This document shows, piece after piece, positions 25,939-34,390 of a DNA stretch of 64,000 nucleotides. Under the pieces are notes generated by a model. The model was not told the origin of the DNA. It saw only the letters and a list, made by a program, of their open reading frames with translations, and did not search any database. Numbering within the stretch: the first letter of the stretch is position 1; each line of letters starts with the position of its first letter. The DNA comes from Clostridiales bacterium (lineage in GTDB: Bacteria > Bacillota > Clostridia > Clostridiales > Oxobacteraceae), in the NCBI GenBank assembly GCA_030016385.1, contig JASEJN010000005.1, positions 1 through 64,000 on the forward strand, written 5' to 3'. The translations under genes were made by a program, and so were the position numbers.

Positions 25939-28409
25939 GCTTGTTTACCTCTTTTAATCAATAATAACGCGGCGGTAATGCCGCCAAGTATTATCAGTAT
26001 GCCGGCAGCAACGGTTGTAGTATTAAAAAGTGAAGCTTTTTTTGCATTATCCACCAAACTGCCGCTGTCAGTCAGAAAATAATCGCTGCAGTGTGTCAGG
26101 CCGATTGTTACGAATCCGTCCATATCTTCTTTAAGAGGGCCTTCTATTTTTTCTGCACTGCCTGAATCCGGATTAAAATAATAAAGGTATAAATCCTTGC
26201 CGGATCTTCCTTCAAGCCACTTTGAGTCAGGCTTTATTTTAACTTCAGCCTTTCCAGGGAGAATGCCATTATCCATGAACGAGATTATGAATATATTATA
26301 TTTTCCGTATTTAGATATAATCTTATTCTTATATTCCGGCGTATCGTTAAGAGCTATATTCACATCCTTTGCAGCATTTTTTATATCAGCACCATTGAAT
26401 GTCCAGCTTATATCTCCATATTCGAATGTAATCGATCTATTGAGCCCTGAAATCGCATCGAATATGGATTTATCGATTATGCTGTTGTTGGATGCATCGA
26501 CAGTTATATTACCGTCTGTGTTTTTTATGGCATATAGTATATCCTCCGTATTATTCATAAGAGGTTCATTGCTTGTAGTGCCGGTTACCTGTTCATTATT
26601 CCCTGAAGCAATTTCTATATTCGTGCTTGCTGAAACTGAAGGAACACCGTTTGAAGTTGAAGGAACGGAAGTCGGCACTGTGTCTTTGCCTGCTTCTTTT
26701 TTTGCGGTACTTGCATGCCCTTGTATATCTGATCCTGAATTTTCATCTGGATTAGCGTTATTATAGTTATATACAGGCAATGTTTTTGCATCTATATTGC
26801 TGCTGTAAAAGTCGTATTTTCCTGATTTTTTATATTCCTTCAATGCTATAAGGGCCCTCAGCGCTTCCTCGGTTGCTATAAAGTCGTCGGCGCCGTCCTT
26901 TGAATGCTTAAACTGCCCGTCCTTGCCTTTATAGGATAGCAGGGCTGAAAATAAATCTCCTTTTGCTTTTTTAAATAATGCCCCTTCAGGATCTATCCCG
27001 ACGGATGTGAGGCCTGTTATTGCAAATGATAGACTTTCGCTGGAATAATCGTAAATGCCAGGAAGGTATCCGCTTTCATTTTCGATTGCCGCAAGGCTTT
27101 TGACGGCTTTATCAACTAAATCCTTGACTTTGGTATCGCCAATGTACGGGGACAGCGCATTCAAGGCGGCGCCTGTGATATCCGGATCTATCATATTGCC
27201 TCCCATAAGAGACCAACCGTATATATACTTGCCTTCAAATTTACATCTCATAGCTTTTTTTAGTATATCGTCCTTTAATTTTTCCCTTGAAATAGGGTAT
27301 CCGCCATCTTTTGCATTTGTGTAGCTGTATACAAACATTCCAAAAATGTCATCGTTTATAAGAAAATCACCTATATTCCTGCCAAAAAGCTCGGATATAA
27401 GGTTGCGCCCTGTAAAGTCATACGGGCTGTAACCTGCTGCAGTCAACGACAGTATCAGCTTCTCAAGCTCCGTGTTTGAGTAATCTGCGATTCCGTTTTC
27501 CTTTATATCCTTTACATATTCATTTAAAAAACTCTCATCTATTTTAAGCCTAAGTTTATTGAGGCTTATGGCAGCCCACGGAGATTCCTGGTTCCTTTCG
27601 ATGTATCCTGATGTATTTTTAATCTCCGAATCTATATTCTTTATTTCTTTATTATTATTGCTGTTATATAAATCATCATATGCCGAATCGCTGTGATTTA
27701 AAATCGGGGGATTCACATTATCAATTTTAAATATTCCCTTATCCATTACGACAGATGGTGTTTTATCTATATTATAGCCGCTTATTTTATAAGTATGCTC
27801 CCCGAATTTCAGACCCGGGACTGTTATTTCGCCGTTATTATCCGTAACATAGGTTAAATTATCGATATTTATTCCCGCGTTTGCAATGGGTGTATCTATA
27901 TTTTTATTTTGCATATAATCAAAGTGCGAATAGTTAAACTTCATCTTAAACTGCTCATTTTCTTTTACAACATTCGGGGTGAATGTTATTTTATTTAAAA
28001 TCGATGTCGACATAAAGTCACCGAAATAGACTATTATCATATCTCCATTTTCAGGAATATACTGATTCATGCCTACCATAGGGATTATTACATTATTTTG
28101 ATCCTTGACATAGTACATCCATCCCGACATTCCACCATAGTCCCCAGAACCGATATTATCGATGGATGTTATATATGTCTTTGACGAGTCTTCACCATAT
28201 GGTATCTTATTTTTATCCATGACTTTTTCAAATATATCCAGAGCGTTTTTACCGCTTGCATCTCCCTCGGCGATCGTTCCGCTTAAGCCCTCGACCCTTA
28301 CGGAAGCTTTTGGATAGCTTTCTGCCATAGCTTTTAAATTCAATGCAGGTGATAATTGTGCGATGATTATTGCAAAAGATAGTAAGATATAAAGAATCCT
28401 TTTTTTCAT
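25935..28409 (-). CDS. Surface protein with DUF4430 and alpha/alpha-toroid domains (intrinsic-factor-like)
   Basis: 824 residues. A signal peptide ends near ALNLKAMA (about 29). A DUF4430 domain (about 35-152) shows GMSGWMYYVKD and ENGDMIIVYFGDF. A small beta domain (about 160-250) follows. Next comes a helical repeat domain (about 285-545) with DPDITGAALNALSPYIGD, SSESLSFAITGLTSVGIDP and ATEEALRALIALKEY, the prenyltransferase/terpenoid-cyclase toroid type also seen in the alpha domain of transcobalamin. A Ser/Thr/Pro-poor linker, another beta domain (about 625-790) and a C-terminal transmembrane helix with KRGKQA complete it. It thus carries both halves of an intrinsic-factor-like binder, in the order beta-alpha. 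It overlaps neighbours by 4 bp on each side. The role in corrinoid capture is inferred. Confidence 0.8.
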   Translation of the reverse strand: MKKRILYILLSFAIIIAQLSPALNLKAMAESYPKASVRVEGLSGTIAEGDASGKNALDIFEKVMDKNKIPYGEDSSKTYITSIDNIGSGDYGGMSGWMYYVKDQNNVIIPMVGMNQYIPENGDMIIVYFGDFMSTSILNKITFTPNVVKENEQFKMKFNYSHFDYMQNKNIDTPIANAGINIDNLTYVTDNNGEITVPGLKFGEHTYKISGYNIDKTPSVVMDKGIFKIDNVNPPILNHSDSAYDDLYNSNNNKEIKNIDSEIKNTSGYIERNQESPWAAISLNKLRLKIDESFLNEYVKDIKENGIADYSNTELEKLILSLTAAGYSPYDFTGRNLISELFGRNIGDFLINDDIFGMFVYSYTNAKDGGYPISREKLKDDILKKAMRCKFEGKYIYGWSLMGGNMIDPDITGAALNALSPYIGDTKVKDLVDKAVKSLAAIENESGYLPGIYDYSSESLSFAITGLTSVGIDPEGALFKKAKGDLFSALLSYKGKDGQFKHSKDGADDFIATEEALRALIALKEYKKSGKYDFYSSNIDAKTLPVYNYNNANPDENSGSDIQGHASTAKKEAGKDTVPTSVPSTSNGVPSVSASTNIEIASGNNEQVTGTTSNEPLMNNTEDILYAIKNTDGNITVDASNNSIIDKSIFDAISGLNRSITFEYGDISWTFNGADIKNAAKDVNIALNDTPEYKNKIISKYGKYNIFIISFMDNGILPGKAEVKIKPDSKWLEGRSGKDLYLYYFNPDSGSAEKIEGPLKEDMDGFVTIGLTHCSDYFLTDSGSLVDNAKKASLFNTTTVAAGILIILGGITAALLLIKRGKQA

Positions 28410-29104
28410 TTTAATTCCTCCTGCTCATATGTTATTTCCATGCGTTTTTTAAACCTGTTTAAGACTTTTAAAAAATTATTATAAAATATCATCGAAAAGA
28501 CGAAATTGCTTCCGGCATGCATTATATCGAATGTAAGTCCCGTCAAATAAGCAAGGGCTATGGTTTTTAAATTCAAGGGTCTTACAAAACCCGCTACATG
28601 CCATAGATTCATTATCCAATCGAATAGAAATCCATACAAAAAGCAAAGTATCGAAAACTTCTCAACGGATATGTGCCTGTTTGTCTTGCCGATAAAACCC
28701 GAAATAATACCTATAATTCCCCACGATATCATCTGCCAGGTAGTCCAAGGCCCCTGACCCAAGAATATATTAGACAAAAATGCTCCGGTGCTTCCCACCA
28801 GAAATCCTTCATAAGGGCCAAATACCAGCCCGGATAGAGCAACAAGAAAAGTCGTGGGTTTGATGTTTGGAAGGGGGGCGAAAATAACTCTTGCGGCTGC
28901 GGAAAAGGCACTGATAGTTGCGATCAAGGCGATCTCCTTTGTCCCCATTTTGCTTTTTTCGAAATAAAAATAGCTCAGAAAAAGTATGGCTATAACCGCA
29001 ACCGACAATATATTTGAAAAACCTTCTATGGAAGTTTTCCAGATAGTCAATGCCAAAAGCGCCAGGATGATGGCAAGGGATAAAACTATGCTTATTTTTT
29101 TCAT
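28406..29104 (-). CDS. ECF transporter S component (probable cobalamin/corrinoid specific)
   Basis: 232 residues with about six hydrophobic helices. The segment ISAFSAAARVIFAPLPNIKP is followed by GLVFGPYEGFLVGSTGAFLSN and GQGPWTTWQMISWG, text typical of one S-component group of energy-coupling factor importers. The S component binds the vitamin and docks on the T/A module. Cobalamin specificity is inferred from the riboswitch upstream and the DUF4430 partners. ATGA overlaps join it to the ATPase gene before and the surface protein gene after. Confidence 0.85.
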   Translation of the reverse strand: MKKISIVLSLAIILALLALTIWKTSIEGFSNILSVAVIAILFLSYFYFEKSKMGTKEIALIATISAFSAAARVIFAPLPNIKPTTFLVALSGLVFGPYEGFLVGSTGAFLSNIFLGQGPWTTWQMISWGIIGIISGFIGKTNRHISVEKFSILCFLYGFLFDWIMNLWHVAGFVRPLNLKTIALAYLTGLTFDIMHAGSNFVFSMIFYNNFLKVLNRFKKRMEITYEQEELK

Positions 29105-30726
29105 TCATGCTCCCCTCCGGCGGATAAAAGTGCCTGCTCCAGTGTAAAAAGATGCTCATTTTTGTTTCTTAAAAGCCTGTTTATTTCAGTTGTATAGTAT
29201 ATCCCTCCGCTTAAAACGCTGTCTCTGCTTCCGTCCGCAGCAATTTCCCCGTTAAACATGAGGACAAATCTGCTGCAATACCTGGCGGCAAATTCTATGT
29301 CATGGGTTATAAGCACTATTGTGGTGCCCGATCCATTGAGCTTTTTCAATGTACAGCCAAGTTTGCTCAGGACATTTCCATCAAGCCCCCGCGTGGGTTC
29401 GTCGAGAAGGAGTATTTTGGGCTTTAAAACTATGATAGATGCGATGGCAACCCTTTGCCTTTCCCCTCCGCTTATATCCCGCGGGTTTTTATTTCTAAGA
29501 TCGTATATTCCCAGTAAATCCAGTGTTTCATCGATTATCCCCTCATCTTTTATCCCGTAATTGTCCAGCGTAAACTTCAGCTCATCGTATACTGTATCTT
29601 TTGATATATAATCATTGGGGTTTTGCGAAACATAGCCGCATGTCCTGGCAATTTTACTCACCGTCTGTTTGCAGGCTTCAGCCCCCAGTATCCTTATGCT
29701 GCCCGAATATTTCAAAAAGCCCATGATAGATCTTAAAAGCGTGCTCTTTCCCGCTCCGTTTGCGCCTATGATGCCTGCAAAATCGCCTCCATATATCTTT
29801 AAATCAATATCTTTAATGGCTCTTATTGAACCAAAGTCGACGGAAAGATTTTTTATGCCGATAACTTCTTTAGACTTTTTGTCATAATGTACAGGCACAG
29901 GATTAAAGTCAAAGTGTGAAAGCTTTTGCCTGTTTTCTTTAAAGCTTCCAGGCATTTTGAAAATTCCGAGGGATTTTGAAAGCCTTAAGCCGGTCGGCAG
30001 AAAATTTGTTATATAGCTGTTGGCGCTTTCATATAATTCTCCGGCAGTACCGCAAAATAATAAGCGTCCCCCTTTCAGGACGGCTATCCTGTCCGCGCTG
30101 TCGAACCACCTGTTTATCCTCTGCTCTATTACGATAATGTTTATACCGAGTTCCTCGTTGACTTTTTTTGCAAGGGAAATGACTTCCTCCGACGAGGATG
30201 GATCAAGCTGCGATGTCGGTTCATCGAGTATTATGCATCCCGGCAAAAGGGCTATTGCTGATGCCAAAGCAACTTTTTGCTTCTGACCCCCCGACAGGGT
30301 ATTTATATCCCTGTTTGAAAGATCAAGTATTCCCGAAAACTGAAGGGCTTCAAAAACCCTTCTCTTGATATTTCCCTCATGGATTCCGATGTTCTGAAGG
30401 CCGAATGCAACCTCCCTGTGCACCTTATCCATCACCAACTGCCTTTCAGGGTCCTGAAAGACCATTGTTATCTCTTTTGAGCGTTCCTTATGGCTCATTT
30501 CTTTTATGGGCTTTCCCGCTATTAAAATGCTGCCTGATATGGTACCGCCATAAAAACCAGGCACAGTGCCTGCGATGCACTTTGCAAGGGTCGACTTGCC
30601 CGAGCCGGATTCTCCGGCAATGAGCAGCATATCCCCTTTATCTATTTTTAAGGTTATATCTGACAGGGCGTTTTGCTCCTCTGATGGATATCTGTAATTT
30701 AAATTATTGATGTCGATGTATTTCAT
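29101..30726 (-). CDS. ECF transporter ATPase, two ABC domains fused
   Basis: About 541 residues with two complete nucleotide-binding domains, equivalent to EcfA plus EcfA'. Domain 1 has Walker A GESGSGKST (about 38-46), signature LSGGQKQKVAL and Walker B IILDEPTSQLD. Domain 2 has Walker A GANGAGKST (about 325), signature ISGGERQRVAI and ILLLDEPTRGLD. It drives import through the T component. I prefer ATG 30726; a GTG at 30738 is also open. The gene overlaps the T-component gene before it by 23 bp and the S-component gene after it by 4 bp. Confidence 0.93.
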   Translation of the reverse strand: MKYIDINNLNYRYPSEEQNALSDITLKIDKGDMLLIAGESGSGKSTLAKCIAGTVPGFYGGTISGSILIAGKPIKEMSHKERSKEITMVFQDPERQLVMDKVHREVAFGLQNIGIHEGNIKRRVFEALQFSGILDLSNRDINTLSGGQKQKVALASAIALLPGCIILDEPTSQLDPSSSEEVISLAKKVNEELGINIIVIEQRINRWFDSADRIAVLKGGRLLFCGTAGELYESANSYITNFLPTGLRLSKSLGIFKMPGSFKENRQKLSHFDFNPVPVHYDKKSKEVIGIKNLSVDFGSIRAIKDIDLKIYGGDFAGIIGANGAGKSTLLRSIMGFLKYSGSIRILGAEACKQTVSKIARTCGYVSQNPNDYISKDTVYDELKFTLDNYGIKDEGIIDETLDLLGIYDLRNKNPRDISGGERQRVAIASIIVLKPKILLLDEPTRGLDGNVLSKLGCTLKKLNGSGTTIVLITHDIEFAARYCSRFVLMFNGEIAADGSRDSVLSGGIYYTTEINRLLRNKNEHLFTLEQALLSAGGEHE

Positions 30727-31582
30727 CCTGCGTTTCACCAGCCATGCAAAAGAATATGATGCAAAAAAATATAATCGCTAAAAACATTAAAAATATATTT
30801 TTGTTAAAAACTAAAACATATGTGCCTGCATAAGCATCGAATGCATCAGAGTGATTAAGCTTAAATATTATAAACATAAATGATAATACCGCCACGAAAA
30901 CCAATACGATACAGTCTTTTAGCTTAAAATGCTGTCTGTCATATATACTCCTGCTTCCGCTTAAAAAACCCTTTACATAAACTGCCTCGCCTATGTCGAA
31001 TGCTCCGTCAAGGGAGCTTTCAAGAAGCACGGAAAGCACGGGCACATAGCTTTTTATCTTCTCCTTGATGCTTTTCCCTTCAAAGTTTAAGCCTCTTACG
31101 CTGTATATCTCTTTGAGGCTTTTAAATCTTTGGCGCATGTTCGGCAAAAGCTTCAGCCCTATCATAACCATAAGGGTGGACTTTGGCATTTTAGCTGAAA
31201 AATATACCGCTGCCCGATCCGAATCTACAAGCACGTCAAACAGCATAAAAATAAATATTACGAGAAGTATTTTAAAGGAAAGTATTGCACTCGATACCAA
31301 AGCTTCAAGGGTAAATGTTTTTCCGGGGATGCTAAATAATGCTGTTTGACCTTCCGGAGCGAAAAAAATATTTATGAGAAATATCACAGTGAAAAAAGGC
31401 GCGGCAAAAATAATGCTTGTTTTAAGCCTGGCAATACCTTCGCCGGTTATCAACATGAACAGGGAGGATATAAAAATACCGAGCAATAAAGGTGGATTAC
31501 TGGTTGTAAAAGACAATATCAGCATAAATAAAATGACGGCTATGCCGGTTAAAATATGATATTCATTATAACTTTTTTTCAT
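30704..31582 (-). CDS. ECF transporter T component (EcfT/CbiQ-like)
   Basis: 292 residues and about six to eight transmembrane helices. The cytoplasmic coupling helices contain the two Arg-Gly-type motifs of the family: YSVRGLNFEG (about 178) and EAVYVKGF (about 218; the usual Ala-Arg-Gly is replaced by Val-Lys-Gly). The T component transmits ATPase motion to the S component. It is the first gene after the cobalamin riboswitch terminator. Confidence 0.88.
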   Translation of the reverse strand: MKKSYNEYHILTGIAVILFMLILSFTTSNPPLLLGIFISSLFMLITGEGIARLKTSIIFAAPFFTVIFLINIFFAPEGQTALFSIPGKTFTLEALVSSAILSFKILLVIFIFMLFDVLVDSDRAAVYFSAKMPKSTLMVMIGLKLLPNMRQRFKSLKEIYSVRGLNFEGKSIKEKIKSYVPVLSVLLESSLDGAFDIGEAVYVKGFLSGSRSIYDRQHFKLKDCIVLVFVAVLSFMFIIFKLNHSDAFDAYAGTYVLVFNKNIFLMFLAIIFFCIIFFCMAGETQDEIHRHQ

Positions 31583-31624
31583 TTTTCCTCCCGATAAATA
31601 TCCGGATATGTCTTCAAAATAACA

Positions 31625-31654
31625 AAAGCCTGTACCTTACAAAGGCACAGGCTA
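31625..31654 (-). terminator. Riboswitch-controlled intrinsic terminator
   Basis: On the minus strand AGCCTGTGCCTTT pairs with AAGGTACAGGCT, followed by TTTGTTATTTT. It stands between the cobalamin aptamer and the first gene and is the likely expression platform. Confidence 0.88.
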
Positions 31655-31699
31655 AAATTTTGCGATAGAACACGACCCGAAAATTCACCTTTCCTTCCC

Positions 31700-31890
31700 T
31701 CCGAAGGCATTACTTGAACTAAACAGGCAGGTTTCCTGACTTGCGGATCATCTTACTTCCCGGCCTTCCCAATCATATAGGTGGCATCTCGGGTTTCATT
31801 CCCACATACAGTAGCGGGGGCTGTACCGGCATTTAACCGGATTCCCTTTTAATCTTTCATATATGACATATAAAAGACACCTGTTTAAAT
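31700..31890 (-). promoter_or_regulatory. Cobalamin (AdoCbl) riboswitch
   Basis: Read on the minus strand, the core is unmistakable: GGGAATCCGGTTAAATGCCG G, then ACAGCCCCCGCTACTGTA, a variant B12 box GATGCCACC, and GGAAGGCCGGGAAGTAAGA followed by the conserved AGTCAGGAAACCTGCCTG. These are the sequences of the class-I cobalamin aptamer. With vitamin bound, the terminator at 31625-31654 should form and switch off the ECF operon. Confidence 0.96.
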
Positions 31891-31906
31891 ATTTACTTCT
31901 TTAATT

Positions 31907-31934
31907 ATTATACCGATTGTAGGCTGTATGTCAA
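31907..31934 (-). promoter_or_regulatory. Promoter of the cobalamin riboswitch operon
   Basis: On the minus strand TTGACA and TATAAT are separated by 16 bp. Transcription should start at about 31900, just before the aptamer. Confidence 0.85.
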
Positions 31935-31981
31935 TAATATATAATAAATTTATATGGATATTAAGAATATTTTTATATGAA

Positions 31982-32231
31982 CTTCAATTCGTAATTTGAA
32001 CTTATGTTATTTTGAACACTCATTCGGCAGATCCAAGTTTTGTAAGTTCTAAGGCCAGCAGCCTTAAGAATCCAAGAGCTTTTGAAACTCGCCTGCACTC
32101 AGGCACTCAAAAGCTCTAAGGATTTTTTTGCGGCAGCAAAGCCAAGAACTTATCAAAACTTTCATAATGCTCATTCGTTGCTCAAAACAACATAATCCTA
32201 TTTATGCCTGATCTCATATTGCGAATCGAAG
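31982..32231 (+). repeat. MITE-like element, 250-bp full copy with 9-bp target duplication
   Basis: Ends CTTCAATTCGTAAT and ATTGCGAATCGAAG are inverted repeats. The interior repeats the palindromes GGCCAGCAGCC, AAGAGCTTTTGA...TCAAAAGCTCT and GAACACTCATTCG...CTCATTCGTTGC. TTATATGAA stands on both sides (31973-31981 and 32232-32240). No open reading frame for a transposase is present, so it must be mobilised in trans. It lies between the cobalamin riboswitch promoter and the DUF362 gene and interrupts short repeat F. Confidence 0.9.
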
Positions 32232-32258
32232 TTATATGAAGAATATTATTCCAATCGC
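32232..32258 (-). repeat. Short dispersed repeat, copy F (interrupted by the MITE)
   Basis: On the minus strand GCGATTGGAATAATATTCTT CATATAA matches copy E (GCGATTGAAATAATATTCTT CAAATAA). The element at 31982-32231 entered its distal end. Confidence 0.55.
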
Positions 32259-32296
32259 TGGAGGTTCCATGACTTATATATTAATGGAGGTGCGCT

Positions 32297-33463
32297 ATGG
32301 AGAGGGTATCTATTCAAAGATGTGACGAATATGACTTCCCAAAAGTTAAAGATGCGGTTTACCGATGCCTTGACGGTATTCTAAGGATAAAGAAAGATGA
32401 GATCCGCGGGAAAAAAGTGCTGATAAAGGCAAACCTTTTGAAAAGAGATAGTCCGGAGGATGACGTAACGACCCATCCGTTTGTAGTTGAGGCTATAGCA
32501 AGGTATCTTATGGATATTGGATGCAATGTGATTGTAGCGGACAGTCCAGGAGGGCCTTTCAATAAAAATGTGCTCAAAGCCGTATATGAAAAGTGCGGCA
32601 TGAAGGATGCCGCCGACAGGGCAGGATTCATGCTAAACTATGATATATCGTATGTTACGGTACATGACGATAAAGCAAAGATGCTCAGGTCCATGGAGAT
32701 AATAAAAGCCGTGGAGGATGCGGACTTTGTAGTATCGGCTGCAAAGCTGAAGACTCATGGCATGATGACTTTTACAGGTGCAGTCAAGAACTTATTCGGG
32801 GTGGTGCCAGGCTTCACCAAAGCAGAATATCATTTAAAAATGAGGAATGCATCAAATTTTGCGGAGCTTTTAGTGGATATATGCGACTATGTAAAACCGC
32901 TGTTTTCCGTAATAGACGGCGTGGAAGGCATGGAGGGCAATGGACCTTCTGCAGGGGAAAAAAGAAAGGTAGGACTTATAATGGCATCTGAAAATCCCTA
33001 TGCTCTTGATACGGTAGCTGCCCATATTATAGGAATAAATCCCAAAAGCGTTCCGACAATAAATGCTTCGTATAACAGGGGATTATTAAGCGGAAGCGTG
33101 GACGATATAGAAATAGAGGGAATACCGTTAAACGATATAAATATAAAACCCTTTGAACTTCCAAACTCGATTGTATCGTTTTATGCAAAGGGTAAGATTC
33201 CAAAATCCGTTGAAAATATTTTAATAAATACATTTCAGCCAAGGCCGGTTTTTAATTATAATGTTTGTATATCCTGCGGCGTCTGCATGAGGAACTGTCC
33301 GGCATCTGCCATAGAGATGATTGATAAAAAGCCTCATGTGAGCCTTGATAAATGCATCCGGTGTTTTTGCTGCCATGAGCTTTGCCCTCGAAAAGCCGTG
33401 GGTATTAAAAGAAACTGGTTTTACGGAAGGATATTTGGAAATAAAAAAATTTATAAAGCATAA
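32297..33463 (+). CDS. DUF362 protein with C-terminal 2[4Fe-4S] ferredoxin domain
   Basis: 388 residues. The DUF362 domain (about 1-310) has VLIKANLLKRDSPEDDVTTHP, VADSPGG and AKLKTHGMMTFTGAVKNLFG. The C-terminal ferredoxin domain shows CISCGVCMRNCP (about 323) and CIRCFCCHELCP (about 353), eight Cys for two clusters. Proteins of this kind are common in anaerobes and their reaction is unknown, so a redox or electron-transfer role is the most that can be said. GGAGGTG precedes ATG 32297. It is a single gene between the MITE and a small membrane protein pair. Confidence 0.88.
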   Translation: MERVSIQRCDEYDFPKVKDAVYRCLDGILRIKKDEIRGKKVLIKANLLKRDSPEDDVTTHPFVVEAIARYLMDIGCNVIVADSPGGPFNKNVLKAVYEKCGMKDAADRAGFMLNYDISYVTVHDDKAKMLRSMEIIKAVEDADFVVSAAKLKTHGMMTFTGAVKNLFGVVPGFTKAEYHLKMRNASNFAELLVDICDYVKPLFSVIDGVEGMEGNGPSAGEKRKVGLIMASENPYALDTVAAHIIGINPKSVPTINASYNRGLLSGSVDDIEIEGIPLNDINIKPFELPNSIVSFYAKGKIPKSVENILINTFQPRPVFNYNVCISCGVCMRNCPASAIEMIDKKPHVSLDKCIRCFCCHELCPRKAVGIKRNWFYGRIFGNKKIYKA

Positions 33464-33536
33464 GACTTTTTTAAAATTATTACGTATTTATATATGTGTA
33501 TGTAATTTGACTAATCTTTGAAAGAGGTGAAGAAAT

Positions 33537-33929
33537 ATGTACAGAAAATTTTATCGTTCCAGGAAAAACAGGTTGCTTGCCGGCGTGTGCGGCGGCATTG
33601 GTGAATATTTTAATATAGACCCGACAATTGTGAGGATTCTGTGGGTGCTTATAAGTCTGAACGGTATAGGGATTGCTGCATATATAATATGTGCAATAAT
33701 AATACCGGATGAAGATTTTTCCGACTCCCAAAGCAGCGGACAGTTCAACGACACAAAATATAACTTTAATCCGGAAAAAACAAGCCTTATAATAGGTGGA
33801 ATTTTTGTCGCAATAGGTGTTATTTTGATTGGCAGGCGTTACTTTTACTGGCTGGACAAATATTTGTGGCCTCTGGCAATTATAGTACTCGGTATAGTAA
33901 TTATCATTAACGGCAGGAGGAAGCAATAA
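33537..33929 (+). CDS. PspC-domain membrane protein
   Basis: 130 residues. An N-terminal PspC domain (about 1-60) contains KNRLLAGVCGGIGEYFNIDP and VRILWVLISL, with one transmembrane helix. A second pair of hydrophobic segments (about 82-126, a LiaF-TM-like region: LIIGGIFVAIGVILIG and LWPLAIIVLGIVIII) follows. PspC proteins take part in envelope stress responses. AAGAGGTG precedes ATG 33537. The next gene starts 1 bp after its stop, so the two are translationally coupled. Confidence 0.88.
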   Translation: MYRKFYRSRKNRLLAGVCGGIGEYFNIDPTIVRILWVLISLNGIGIAAYIICAIIIPDEDFSDSQSSGQFNDTKYNFNPEKTSLIIGGIFVAIGVILIGRRYFYWLDKYLWPLAIIVLGIVIIINGRRKQ

Positions 33930-33930
33930 T

Positions 33931-34287
33931 ATGAATAAGGGCAATATATGTTTCGGAATTTTTCTGATAACCATAGGAATATTCATCATCTTGATAAATT
34001 TCGGCATAATTGACTGGTCGATTTTGGATGCTTTTTTTGAAATATGGCCTGTAATACTTATAGTCATAGGTATAAATATCATATTCAGGAACAATACGAT
34101 AGTGAAGACCATTTCCTGGCTTCTGTTTTTGGCGTTGCTTATAGGATACAGTTATTATCACAGAGATCAACCGGGATTTTATAAAAGAAACTGGGAAAAT
34201 GGAAGGGACTTAAAGATTGAAGAAAAAACTGAAATAAAAGGCGATAAACTGAGCATGGATGTTGGGGGCACAAAGTTTTATTTATGA
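33931..34287 (+). CDS. LiaI/LiaF-type transmembrane protein, apparently lacking its C-terminal domain
   Basis: 118 residues with three hydrophobic segments (about 8-27, 33-50, 58-74) of the LiaF-TM/DUF5668 type (GIFLITIGIFIILINFG, IWPVILIVIGINII). Family members usually go on into a soluble beta-rich domain. Here the frame ends just where that domain would begin, after LSMDVGGTKFYL. This may be a natural short form or a truncation. It is coupled to the PspC gene, which suggests one envelope-stress unit. Confidence 0.7.
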   Translation: MNKGNICFGIFLITIGIFIILINFGIIDWSILDAFFEIWPVILIVIGINIIFRNNTIVKTISWLLFLALLIGYSYYHRDQPGFYKRNWENGRDLKIEEKTEIKGDKLSMDVGGTKFYL

Positions 34288-34344
34288 TTTTATGGTAAAA
34301 TTAAACGCCTAAAATGGTACTAAGAGGTTAATTAAAGAGCAAAT

Positions 34345-34382
34345 AAAAGATCCCTCTGCATTGAAAATCAGAGAGATCTTTT
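34345..34382. terminator. Bidirectional intrinsic terminator
   Basis: AAAAGATCCCTCTG pairs with CAGAGAGATCTTTT with one mismatch. It is shared by the LiaF-type gene and the convergent peptidase gene. Confidence 0.88.
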
Positions 34383-34390
34383 ATTTGAAA

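Noticed and set aside
33480-34112. Minus-strand frame of 210 codons opposite the PspC/LiaF-type genes
   Set aside because: Shadow frame. The plus strand has good ribosome binding sites and recognisable PspC and LiaF-type domains.
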